From Anaerolineaceae bacterium (GTDB taxonomy: Bacteria > Chloroflexota > Anaerolineae > Anaerolineales > Anaerolineaceae), in NCBI GenBank assembly GCA_003524305.1, contig DQHW01000044.1, positions 18,766 to 28,618 on the forward strand: 9,853 bases of DNA, in the 5' to 3' direction. The notes below the pieces were generated by a model. The model did not search any database, was not told the origin of the DNA, and was given only the letters and a program-made list of their open reading frames with translations. How positions within the stretch are numbered: position 1 is the stretch's first letter; every line of letters starts with the position of its first letter. The position numbers and the translations under genes were made by a program. Of the stretch, positions 1 to 7,989 are shown piece by piece.

Positions 1-791
1 GAGGGTGAAGAAGCGTAGTAATCCTTTGCATACCAATCTTCAACCCATTCAAAGACATTTCCGGCCATTTCATAGGCATAGAAGTCGCTGGCGCCGAATG
101 GATTAGAAAGGATATCGTAAGGTTCTTCAGATTCAAGGCATCCATTGAAGTTTAAATAATTACAATTCGGTTTATCTCCACCCCACGGAAAAATCTTACC
201 CTCTGGCCCCCTGGCTGCTGCCTCCCACTCGGCTTCGGTCGGTAATCGACCTTGCATATAGCTGCAATATTCCCGAGCTTGAAACCAGGTGACACCCACG
301 ACGGGATGATTGCCTTCGTAAAGGCTTTCGAACCAATAAGGTACATCAGGTTCTTGACCTGGAGGGCTGCATTTACCATCTGAAACGCATTGCGCATATT
401 GCTGGTTGGTTACCTCAGTTTGTTGAATCCAAAAGCCATCAAGCGAAACAGAGTGCTGCGACGAATAATCAGCTTGGGTGGATGTATCTTTTCCCGTGAT
501 GTATTCTCCAGAAGGAACATAAACATAGTTGCTGTAGTCAAACCAGGTCAATACTGATCCAATGGCCGGCACTAAACCTATCAGAATATCTTTATGCTCT
601 GGTTTGGGTGTAGATTGAGCAGCCTCAATTAGCGCCTGGGATGCTGTAGGAGGTAGTAAAGTACGTGTTGCTTGAGTGGTTGGCGTGGCAGCGAAGTTGG
701 GAACGATTTTAAAAGGCAGATTACATGCAACAACTGCAAAAAAGGTAATCAAGACGCCCCAAAAAAACAATAGATTTTTGTTTTTCTTCAC
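1..791 (-). CDS. FGE/SUMF1-fold lipoprotein (formylglycine-generating-enzyme-like), 3' end cut by window
   Basis: 263 residues are visible from a GTG start; the C-terminus lies outside the window. Residues 1-22 form a lipoprotein signal peptide: basic start KKNKN, hydrophobic stretch, lipobox VVAC with Cys23 as the lipid-attached residue. A Thr/Pro/Ala-rich linker (about 24-85) follows. From about residue 90 the FGE-sulfatase fold is clear: YVPSGEY, DGFWIQQTEVTNQQYA (118-133), PVVGVTWFQAREYC, GRLPTEAEWEAAAR (181-194), FPWG, then EMAGNVFEWVEDWY (241-254). The family includes enzymes oxidising sulfatase Cys to formylglycine and many exported proteins of unknown role. The catalytic cysteines of true FGE lie in the missing C-terminal part, so enzyme activity cannot be judged. 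Cys135 and Cys141 flank a short loop and could form a disulfide. GTG is chosen because GGAGG sits 5 nt upstream and the signal peptide begins directly. The fold is secure; a sulfatase-activating role is not shown. Confidence 0.9.
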   Translation of the reverse strand, partial: MKKNKNLLFFWGVLITFFAVVACNLPFKIVPNFAATPTTQATRTLLPPTASQALIEAAQSTPKPEHKDILIGLVPAIGSVLTWFDYSNYVYVPSGEYITGKDTSTQADYSSQHSVSLDGFWIQQTEVTNQQYAQCVSDGKCSPPGQEPDVPYWFESLYEGNHPVVGVTWFQAREYCSYMQGRLPTEAEWEAAARGPEGKIFPWGGDKPNCNYLNFNGCLESEEPYDILSNPFGASDFYAYEMAGNVFEWVEDWYAKDYYASSP

Positions 792-796
792 CCTGA

Positions 797-801
797 CCTC
801 C
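797..801 (-). promoter_or_regulatory. Ribosome binding site fixing the GTG start of the FGE-like lipoprotein
   Basis: On the minus strand GGAGG is followed by 5 nt and then GTG at 791. The codons that follow encode a short basic stretch and a hydrophobic signal peptide, which supports GTG as the true start. Confidence 0.75.
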
Positions 802-803
802 CT

Positions 804-859
804 GAAAACAAAAACTTCAAAGCAAACTGCTTAAAATGCAGTCGGCAATGAAGCTTTGA
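804..859 (-). terminator. Hairpin with T-rich tail between the kinase and the FGE-like gene
   Basis: Read on the minus strand, TCAAAGC (853-859) pairs with GCTTTGA (817-823). Inside it ACTGC (838-842) pairs with GCAGT (826-830) around a 7-nt loop. The inner part is asymmetric, 10 nt on one side and 2 on the other. The stem is followed by AGTTTTTGTTTTC. This fits an intrinsic terminator for the kinase operon, whose stop codon is about 80 nt upstream. It ends only a few nt before the ribosome binding site of the lipoprotein gene, so it could instead be a leader attenuator if that gene's promoter lies at 860-937. I found no convincing promoter in that AT-rich stretch. Confidence 0.45.
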
Positions 860-937
860 TGAAATACTTTATTACAGATTGTTATGTATATTGTTTAGTT
901 TTATTAACATCACTATTCTACATGAGAACGTCAATTG

Positions 938-3900
938 TTATTGATCTTTTGTCAAAGGTTTGATCTTTTCAAGAGCCTCTTCCATATTCTTTAGAATATC
1001 ACTTTCCTTTATCAATCCGTGCGTCGCCAAAGATTGGCTGGACTCCGCCAATTGGGCTTTTTGCTCGGGGGTTAAATCAGCTCCGGTAAGAACAATCACG
1101 GGAATCTTGGCGAGCCTGGGATCGGATTTGAATTTATCCAATATTTCAAAGCCATTCATATCAGGCATGAATAGATCGAGAACGATCAGATCCGGGGTCA
1201 GGTTTCTAAGAATGTCCAGCGCAACCTTGCCGCCTTGTGCAAGTGTTGGATGAATGCGCGGCTCAGTTTCAACCATTTTCTTAACAAATTTCAAGTCATT
1301 AACATCATCATCAATGATCAACACTTCCATGGCTTGACCTTCACGATTGATGCGGTGGATGGCATTGATCAAGTCGTCTTGTAGGAAAGGTTTAACCAGG
1401 TATTCGGATGCTCCGAGGCTATAACCTTTATCTTCCTCTTCAAGAATTGAGCAAACCAATATGGGGATGTCGCGTGTGCGTTCATCTTGTTTGAGTTCAT
1501 GTAACACCTGCCAGCCATCCACTTGCGGCATCATGATGTCAAGCGTGATGGCAAATGGTTTAAGTTCAACGGCTTTTTCAACCGCTTTGGCCGGATTTGT
1601 GAGGGCAACCACTTCGAAGCCGTAATTTTTCAAATACCTTTCGTATAGCCCAATAACTTGGGGGTCATCATCAATAGAAAGGATGACGTTCTTGCCGTGG
1701 CCTAAAGAATTTAAATCCAAACCTTTGCGGTAGCCAATTACAGGCAGGGTGAAATAGAAGACACTGCCTTTACCAGGCTGACTGCTCATAAGCCCAATCT
1801 TGCCGCCGTGAAGTTCAATTAGCGAACGACTGATGGAAAGCCCCAATCCGGTGCCGCCGGTCTTGCGCGTTGGTGAATCATCCACCTGTGAAAATCTTTG
1901 GAAGAGCTTGGCTTGATCAGCAGCAGCGATGCCCACACCTGAATCGCTCACCATGACCTTGAGTTCTGGGTTCAGATTTTCGTCTTTTGAAAGTTCAGCT
2001 TCGATGGTGATTCTGCCTTTTTCTGTGAATTTAATGGCATTGGACAACAGATTTAAAACCACCTGTCCAAGCTTAATTTCATCCGCTTTTACCGATGGAA
2101 GGTCACTGGGGATTTTCTGAATTAATTCAATTGGTTTATCTTTGATCAAACCTGTGGCGGTGGAGATGGCTTTGGTAATCACTTCTGTAATGCTTACGTC
2201 TTCAAGCTGCAACTCCATTTTGCCGGCTTCAATTTTTGACAGATCAAGGATTTCATTGATCATATTCAGCAGGTTCATGCCTGAATTGTAAATGGAGGTA
2301 ATATCCTGCTCTTGAACTTTATTGATCGGTCCGTCAATCCCTTTGAGGATCACCCGTGAAAATCCGATGACTGAGTTTAGCGGTGTACGCAGTTCGTGGC
2401 TCATATTTGCCAGGAACTGGCTCTTTACCCGGTCTAATTCGCGCATCTCTTGTACGGCTTTTTGTGAAATGGAGAAGGCTCGGGCGTTCTCAATGGCGAC
2501 CGAGATCTGGTCGGTGAGGATTTGAAGCACAGTCAATTCGTTTTCTGAAAAAGCATTGGTCGACGTGGAATGTAGATCAAGCGCGCCAATGATGTGTCCG
2601 CCGATCTTCAAGGGAATGCCCATCTCTGAGCGGGTATCTGGCAGCAGTGGATTGGGGAAATAAACCGGGCTTAAATTGGAATCGTTGACGATTATGGCTT
2701 GACCGCTGGCCAGGCAGGATCCGATCACGGATTTGGAACCGACCGCCAGTCTGTGTTTGTTTTGTTTCATTAACTTACCAGCTTCACCGGTAGATTCTTC
2801 AATAATCGCATATTGATTGGATTCATTTAGCAGGAATATGGAACAGTGATAATAGCCAAAACGGTCTTTAAGCAAATTAACAATGCGGCTTAACAGAATT
2901 TCTTGTGATAGTGTGCTGGTGGTATCCCTGGCAATTTCGGCGGCAGTCTGTAATTCGAGTGCGCGGCGCTGTGCTTCAAACAGAAGGCGCTGCCGTTCAA
3001 TCGCCACGGCGATACTATTGCCGATAATTTGAAGCGTATGGGCGTCTTTGGGGTCAAGCACACCGGTTTTCGTGGAACTTGCCAGCATGAATCCTACAGG
3101 ATTCGTTGCGGTTTGAAGTGGAATAAAAATGGCAGCGGCAATACCTGCATTTCTGAAATAGGTCTGCGACACAACCGGCAGATCAACATCCGTTGTATCA
3201 TCAAGCAGAATGGGATTGCTGGACGGAAATTCTAAAAATGGAAGTGCGCTGGCTGGCAGCTTTAGTCCGGAAGGCCGTTGTTCTGAACCGGTGCTATAGG
3301 TTCCTACAAGGGAGAAATCCGGTGATTGTGAAGAACGTGCATCCGATGCGATATAAAGTTGAAGCGACTCGCAGTTCTTGGGCATGGCGTTTTCACCCAC
3401 AAGCGATACTAATTCTTCCATACTTGAGGAATTGGCGATTCCGCTAGAGATGCGAAAGAGCAATTCCGTTTCAGCCAGGGCGATTTGAGTGCTTTCAAAG
3501 AGCCGCAAATTCTGAATCGCTGTAGACATTTGATCCACCAGCGGTGGATAGGTGCGTTTTTCAAGCATGGAAAACCGATGCGGTTTATTGGTTTCCAAAA
3601 GCAAGACACCGGTTTGAACGTTGACGCTCCAAAGAGGTAAAACTGCCAATGAATGAATTTCTTGATCCTGGAATATCTTTTTTAGTATTTCATCAATTGT
3701 TGCGTCTGCCAGATGGTCGAAATAAACCGGCGAGGCAGACGAGAAAAGTTTTTCGTAAAGTTCAACCGCGTATTCATGGCCAAGTTCAAAATGTGGTTTT
3801 GTGGAATCGTCTGAATAATTTGCAACGATGGTCATCCGGGATATCCGGCCTTCCATGTTGTAATCAAAGAGTACGATCTCACCGCGGTTTACTTCTGAAG

Positions 3901-6115
3901 TGGAAAAACTGGAAATGACCGCCATGATCATTTCTTGCATGGTGCTGGCCAGCGCCAATTGATGAGAAGCACTGTAAAGGTTCTCGGTTTCGCTCAATGA
4001 CCCACGCAATTGTTTCAACAAATCTTCACGGATCAGTGTGTTTGAAAAAGCTTCTGATGCCGTACGTAGAATGTTTATTTCTTCGACCTTCCATTCCTCG
4101 ACAGAGGCATGTTTTTCGAGTGCGATGAATCCATCCAATTTGTTATCCCGTTTGACTGCCAGAATCAGAATGGATTGGATGTCATTGGCGATCAGCCATT
4201 GTTTCTCGGGTTCAGAAGCATTTGAAAGTGATCGTGAATGCCAGCCTATTTTTTCAAGATCTTCCTTCACTTTAACAAACTGTTCGGCCTCTACATTCGG
4301 ATAGACACTCGTGGTTTCGCTGAGGTTGGATTCAGGCGAAGTATAGCTGGCAACAATTTGCCAGGACAGATTGTTAATTTCTGCGAATACTGCCCGCTCA
4401 CACAAAGAAGCCTGTGCAAGTGACTCGAGGAAAGAAGTGATTTCTGCCGAACCCTTTAAGCTTAACTCGGCGACTGCATCCGTGACTTTACTTTGCACAC
4501 GCTGGCGGTTTTCAATTAATTGCAGCGTATTTGTGATCTCATTAAACAGGTTGGCATTTTCAAGGGCAGTTGCAACCTGGGCGGCGACGCTTGAAAGCAA
4601 TTCTATCTGAACCTGGTCAAAGGCATCTTCATTTTGATAATCAAAAACAGACAACACACCTGCGGCGCGATCTCCGGTAAGCAGCGGCACAGCCAACAAA
4701 GAATAAGGCAGGTAGTTGGAGTGGTCAATTTTTGGTTCAGCCAGGGTAGTAGATAAATTTCGGTTGATCAACAGCGGTTTTCGATCTTCAAGCATGCTTT
4801 CTTGATAGCCTGGCTGCATGGGGCGCGGTGCAAGGTTATTATTGATGCCGTTAACCAGGCAAACAGGAAAACTGAGCAATGTTTTGTCTTTATTGACCAG
4901 GGTTAATAATAAATTCTCAACGTTCATCATTTTTTGCACCAAGGGTGCAATAATCTCAAATATCTGTTGTTGATTGACCAGTTGACTTAACTGCTGCCCG
5001 ATTTGATTTAGATTAGACAGGTCATTGTTGCGGCGAAGTGTTTCACGTTCGGCTTTGACGCGCTCAGATAACTCTTTTTGAATGGTTGAATACAATTGGG
5101 AGTTTTCCAATGCCAAACCCAATTGGTGCGAGATTTCCTGTAAAAAGGTTCTGTCTTCATCTGTCCAGACACGGGTGGGTTGGTCATCTATGATTTCGAT
5201 GACGCCCTTCTTTTCGTCGCGCAGTCTTAAAGGAGCAGCCAATATCGCTGGCTTTCCATTCAGCGAGGGGATGGCGATTATTTTATTGTCTTCAAAGCTC
5301 GCCTGGGCTTGAGCGGTCCAAACAGTGCTTGAGACATCAAAATGTTTTTTAACGAGTGAAAGTCCCGCCAGATCCTTGCTGCTAATCGGCAGTGAAGATC
5401 TGCTTTTATCGATTTCACCAGTTTCTTGCAGCAGGGTCAAAGTTTTGGTCATCCCTGGATCTGTGGCAGATATGTCTCTTAACTGTTCTATGACTTCACG
5501 ATCAAATGCTGTTTTTCGTTTTTTGGAGGACTTATTCTTTTTTAATTCTTCAATAGATTCATCCAAGGCAAGCGGCGAAGTTTGACTTATAAGCTCGGGT
5601 AAGTCTTTTGTGTCCTTTTTGTGAGGTTGTTCGTTTTGTTCAGAAAGTGTTGATGTTTGTGTTGTTTTTTTGGTAGTTTTTTTGTGGCTTGTTTTTTGCT
5701 TCTTTTCTGCCTCTAAAAGCTCGCAATAACCTCTGAAACCCTGGATTTGACCTTCTTCATCCAGTTTATGATAAATAGTGTAACGAATCATCTGTTTGGT
5801 CTTGTCAGCAGTCAGAGCATTAAGTTCAAGTTCTATTGGAAATTGATCATTTTGCATCGCCGCGCGTATTTTGGATTGTTCTTTGGCAAGTAATTGAAAT
5901 GATATCAGCGGATTGCCAATGGCTTGTTCAGGCTTGAACCCAAGCACTTTAATGATTCCTTCATCACAGACGGTCAGCAAACCATTTGGGTCTGTTTCCC
6001 AGGCATAGATTGGGTTTTCACCGGCGTCCACGTTGGGAACATCAATGGATTCTTCATTTGGATTGAAGTCGGAGAAGAATTTGTCGAGGCGGGTTGTGAT
6101 CTTATTCCTTGACAT
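938..6115 (-). CDS. Giant soluble hybrid sensor histidine kinase: PAS, about six GAF, HisKA, HATPase, two receivers
   Basis: 1725 residues. Approximate domain order: PAS (34-140); Lys/Thr-rich linker (140-230); GAF-like modules at about 215-340, 370-525, 545-700, 715-870, 880-1040 and 1060-1210, each ending in a helix of the ALEN(A/S)xL or AIExxxL type; HisKA with MSHELRTPLN, phospho-acceptor His1240; HATPase with N-box LLSNAIKF (Asn1359), DSGVGI and GGTGLGLSI; receiver 1 with IDDD (1481-1484), phospho-site Asp1526 in LDIMMPQVDG and Lys1575 in VKPF; receiver 2 with IIDDD, Asp1647 in LDLFMPDMNG and Lys1703 followed by Glu instead of the usual Pro. No membrane segment is seen, so it should be cytosolic. 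Ligands of the GAF modules cannot be told from sequence. There is no HPt domain, so phosphate must leave through a separate protein or the receivers act internally. The start at 6115 has AGGAGA 9 nt upstream and overlaps the parA-like gene by 14 nt. An in-frame TTG at 6199 is less likely. Confidence 0.93.
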   Translation of the reverse strand: MSRNKITTRLDKFFSDFNPNEESIDVPNVDAGENPIYAWETDPNGLLTVCDEGIIKVLGFKPEQAIGNPLISFQLLAKEQSKIRAAMQNDQFPIELELNALTADKTKQMIRYTIYHKLDEEGQIQGFRGYCELLEAEKKQKTSHKKTTKKTTQTSTLSEQNEQPHKKDTKDLPELISQTSPLALDESIEELKKNKSSKKRKTAFDREVIEQLRDISATDPGMTKTLTLLQETGEIDKSRSSLPISSKDLAGLSLVKKHFDVSSTVWTAQAQASFEDNKIIAIPSLNGKPAILAAPLRLRDEKKGVIEIIDDQPTRVWTDEDRTFLQEISHQLGLALENSQLYSTIQKELSERVKAERETLRRNNDLSNLNQIGQQLSQLVNQQQIFEIIAPLVQKMMNVENLLLTLVNKDKTLLSFPVCLVNGINNNLAPRPMQPGYQESMLEDRKPLLINRNLSTTLAEPKIDHSNYLPYSLLAVPLLTGDRAAGVLSVFDYQNEDAFDQVQIELLSSVAAQVATALENANLFNEITNTLQLIENRQRVQSKVTDAVAELSLKGSAEITSFLESLAQASLCERAVFAEINNLSWQIVASYTSPESNLSETTSVYPNVEAEQFVKVKEDLEKIGWHSRSLSNASEPEKQWLIANDIQSILILAVKRDNKLDGFIALEKHASVEEWKVEEINILRTASEAFSNTLIREDLLKQLRGSLSETENLYSASHQLALASTMQEMIMAVISSFSTSEVNRGEIVLFDYNMEGRISRMTIVANYSDDSTKPHFELGHEYAVELYEKLFSSASPVYFDHLADATIDEILKKIFQDQEIHSLAVLPLWSVNVQTGVLLLETNKPHRFSMLEKRTYPPLVDQMSTAIQNLRLFESTQIALAETELLFRISSGIANSSSMEELVSLVGENAMPKNCESLQLYIASDARSSQSPDFSLVGTYSTGSEQRPSGLKLPASALPFLEFPSSNPILLDDTTDVDLPVVSQTYFRNAGIAAAIFIPLQTATNPVGFMLASSTKTGVLDPKDAHTLQIIGNSIAVAIERQRLLFEAQRRALELQTAAEIARDTTSTLSQEILLSRIVNLLKDRFGYYHCSIFLLNESNQYAIIEESTGEAGKLMKQNKHRLAVGSKSVIGSCLASGQAIIVNDSNLSPVYFPNPLLPDTRSEMGIPLKIGGHIIGALDLHSTSTNAFSENELTVLQILTDQISVAIENARAFSISQKAVQEMRELDRVKSQFLANMSHELRTPLNSVIGFSRVILKGIDGPINKVQEQDITSIYNSGMNLLNMINEILDLSKIEAGKMELQLEDVSITEVITKAISTATGLIKDKPIELIQKIPSDLPSVKADEIKLGQVVLNLLSNAIKFTEKGRITIEAELSKDENLNPELKVMVSDSGVGIAAADQAKLFQRFSQVDDSPTRKTGGTGLGLSISRSLIELHGGKIGLMSSQPGKGSVFYFTLPVIGYRKGLDLNSLGHGKNVILSIDDDPQVIGLYERYLKNYGFEVVALTNPAKAVEKAVELKPFAITLDIMMPQVDGWQVLHELKQDERTRDIPILVCSILEEEDKGYSLGASEYLVKPFLQDDLINAIHRINREGQAMEVLIIDDDVNDLKFVKKMVETEPRIHPTLAQGGKVALDILRNLTPDLIVLDLFMPDMNGFEILDKFKSDPRLAKIPVIVLTGADLTPEQKAQLAESSQSLATHGLIKESDILKNMEEALEKIKPLTKDQ

Positions 6116-6863
6116 ATTGAATGATCTCCTGTGCCAGAAAAGCGTATTGCAATGCTGCACGGCTTTTTTCAGCGTGGTAATTGATCGGCACGCCTGCAAT
6201 TACGCTTTCTCTTAATTTTGTATCCACTTCGATGATCGAATCAAGAACACCGCCGATAAAAGTCTGACGCAGATGGGCGTAAAGGGTGCGGTGGATTTTA
6301 TTGCGTTTATCAAAGAGTGTGACCAACAAACGGTAGCGCAGGGTTGGGTTTCCTTTTCTGCGCACTTCTCTGATCAGGCTCATCATATTTCGTAAGGCAT
6401 AGACTGAAAAATACTCTGCCTGGGTGGGGATAATTAAGAGGTTGGCCGCGGTCAGTGCGTTGGTGGTAAGGGTTCCTAAAAACGGTGGACAATCAATCAC
6501 CACAAAATCGTAGGTTTTTTCAGCGGTCACGATGTTGCGCAGAAAATTTCGATAATCAGGGCGGGTAGGCAGTACGCGTTCGGCAAACCCAATTTCTTTA
6601 TTGGCCGGCAGAAGGTTTAACCCTTCAATTTCAGTTTTTACTAAAGCTTTATCGAGCGTGAGGTTTTCCATCACCAGGTTTATAAAGGATTTTATGCCGG
6701 GATGCGTTTCACATCCCAAAGCCAGAGAAAGGTTAGCCTGCGGATCGAGGTCAACCATTAACACGCGATAACCAAGGGCAACCAGCGCGCCTCCCAAAGA
6801 GAGGGCGGTGGTGGTTTTGGCAACTCCACCTTTTTCATTGGCGACTGCAATCACACTGGTCAT
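6102..6863 (-). CDS. ParA/Soj-family ATPase without ParB partner in view
   Basis: 253 residues, the usual length of short Soj-type ParA proteins with no N-terminal helix-turn-helix. The deviant Walker A motif is KGGVAKTT (11-18), with signature Lys11 and P-loop Lys16. Walker A' is VDLDPQANLS (Asp38, Asp40) and Walker B is VVIDCPP (Asp124). The C-terminal VIAGVPINYHAEKSRAA segment is family-typical. Family members form ATP-dependent dimers that bind nucleoid DNA non-specifically and position chromosomes, plasmids, chemoreceptor arrays or other cargo. No parB or parS is visible. The gene sits between a GAF protein (7-nt gap) and the hybrid kinase (14-nt overlap), which points away from chromosome partitioning and towards an orphan, cargo-positioning role, though that is inference. 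The stop TGA of the preceding gene overlaps the GAGG ribosome binding site of this one, implying coupled translation. Fold and ATPase assignment are secure; cargo is unknown. Confidence 0.93.
   Translation of the reverse strand: MTSVIAVANEKGGVAKTTTALSLGGALVALGYRVLMVDLDPQANLSLALGCETHPGIKSFINLVMENLTLDKALVKTEIEGLNLLPANKEIGFAERVLPTRPDYRNFLRNIVTAEKTYDFVVIDCPPFLGTLTTNALTAANLLIIPTQAEYFSVYALRNMMSLIREVRRKGNPTLRYRLLVTLFDKRNKIHRTLYAHLRQTFIGGVLDSIIEVDTKLRESVIAGVPINYHAEKSRAALQYAFLAQEIIQYVKE
6125..6130 (-). promoter_or_regulatory. Ribosome binding site of the hybrid kinase, inside the ParA-like coding region
   Basis: AGGAGA lies 9 nt before ATG at 6115 and within the last codons of the upstream ATPase gene, whose stop is at 6102-6104. 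It decides in favour of ATG 6115 over the in-frame TTG at 6199 and suggests translational coupling of ATPase and kinase. Confidence 0.7.
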
Positions 6864-6870
6864 CTTTTCC

Positions 6871-7989
6871 TCAAAGCTCTGGCAGTTGGCCGGTGGTCAT
6901 CTTTTTCTGAAGTGATTTTGTGTTGGTTGTACCGAGTGTATCTGTGGTTCGCGGAATTTCAGGAACATTCAAAACAATTTGTGCCTGTGAAACTCCCAGT
7001 TGGCTACTGATCTCTTCCAGTGCGATTTGAAGCATCTTTTGCGTGTCATTGGTAGAGCGGATCTTTGAAGTGATCTCCAGGATTCTGCGTTCTCTTTCAG
7101 CATGGTGAATGATCTGGTCAAGCCTACTGATATTTTCAAGCGCAGATAAAGCCTGTGCGGCGACTGCTTGAATAAAATCTTCATTTTCACTGGTCCATTC
7201 CTGGTCGCCCATCTCGAGATCGAGACTGCCGATAGTTTCATGATGAAGTACCAGCGGAAGTGCATGATTAGACTCTTTCAACCGCGGCTTGAGATAAGCC
7301 GGATTGGTGAAGCTGACGGTAACATCCTTGTTTTCATTTTTTACAACTTTTTCAAATTCATCCAGATTCAGAAAAACACTACCCTTTGCTGGTTTGGCGG
7401 GGACGGGTTTCTGAAGGGAGATGGCAAGAAGATTGGCAGCCTGTTGCAAAAGTGAGACAGTGCTTGCATCCAGCTCTTTGGCCGCAGCAGAATGAACATC
7501 CAGAACACCCAAAAGCTGGTCGTTTTTTATCAGTGGTAAGGCTAGTTCACAGCGCGATTGGGGCAGGAAGGGGTTTTCAAACCTGGCCGGGTCGGATTCA
7601 TCCATGATTGAAGAAATCTGTTCTCTGGTCTGGATGCATTTGCCTGCCAAGGAGTAGCCGCCAGTCGCGAGTCGGTAGCTCGCAGAGAGCATCTGCCGGC
7701 CCTGGTCACCTGTGCCATATTGCAGTACGGCATATTCACGAGCAGCATCCACCAAAAAGACACCGACATAATGCAGCAGGCAGCGCTGTTGAAGTAAATC
7801 TGAAATTTCTTTCATTAAAAGCTGGTCACCCGAGGTCTCAGCCGCCAGACGGGTAAGTTCTTGTGCTGCCTGAATCTGATTTTGCAGGTGTTCGATTTCA
7901 CCATTAAGCTCGCCCGTTTGTACTTGTAGCGCACCGGTTTGAATATTTGCTTTCTTGAATCGTTTAAAGAAGGAGCTTAATCCACTCAT
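6871..7989 (-). CDS. GAF-domain protein with N-terminal coiled coil, no output domain
   Basis: 372 residues, soluble. A basic N-terminus (FFKRFKKAN) leads into a probable coiled coil at about 18-50. A complete GAF domain follows at about 45-195, with RLATGGYSLAGKCI, the ENPFLPQSRCELALPL segment and GVLDVHS. A second, shortened GAF-like module at about 200-295 keeps only its C-terminal half (LPLVLHHETIGSLDLEM, then EWTSENEDFIQAVAAQALSALEN). A further helix plus strand (about 305-345, ILEITSKIRSTNDTQKMLQIA) looks like the beginning of another GAF domain that then stops. There is no kinase, receiver, GGDEF or DNA-binding domain. The first GAF domain closely resembles the last GAF module of the neighbouring hybrid kinase. 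ATG at 7989 overlaps the stop of the preceding gene as ATGA and has AAGGAG 8 nt upstream. Likely a sensor or adaptor for the kinase; ligand unknown. Confidence 0.88.
   Translation of the reverse strand: MSGLSSFFKRFKKANIQTGALQVQTGELNGEIEHLQNQIQAAQELTRLAAETSGDQLLMKEISDLLQQRCLLHYVGVFLVDAAREYAVLQYGTGDQGRQMLSASYRLATGGYSLAGKCIQTREQISSIMDESDPARFENPFLPQSRCELALPLIKNDQLLGVLDVHSAAAKELDASTVSLLQQAANLLAISLQKPVPAKPAKGSVFLNLDEFEKVVKNENKDVTVSFTNPAYLKPRLKESNHALPLVLHHETIGSLDLEMGDQEWTSENEDFIQAVAAQALSALENISRLDQIIHHAERERRILEITSKIRSTNDTQKMLQIALEEISSQLGVSQAQIVLNVPEIPRTTDTLGTTNTKSLQKKMTTGQLPEL

Noticed and set aside
152..397. 81-codon minus-strand frame inside the FGE-like gene
   Set aside because: It is out of frame with the FGE motifs, which are continuous in the frame that starts at 791.
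960..5585. Several plus-strand reading frames of 60-100 codons opposite the kinase gene
   Set aside because: They lack convincing ribosome binding sites and domain motifs, and lie antisense to a strongly supported long coding region; they are frame shadows.
6116..6199. Kinase start at in-frame TTG 6199, adding 28 residues
   Set aside because: It would lie deep in the ATPase gene and use a rare start codon. ATG 6115 has AGGAGA at 9 nt and gives a natural N-terminus before the PAS domain.
7168..7856. Plus-strand and alternative minus-strand frames across the 372-residue GAF gene
   Set aside because: These overlap a clear GAF coding region and show no recognisable protein features.
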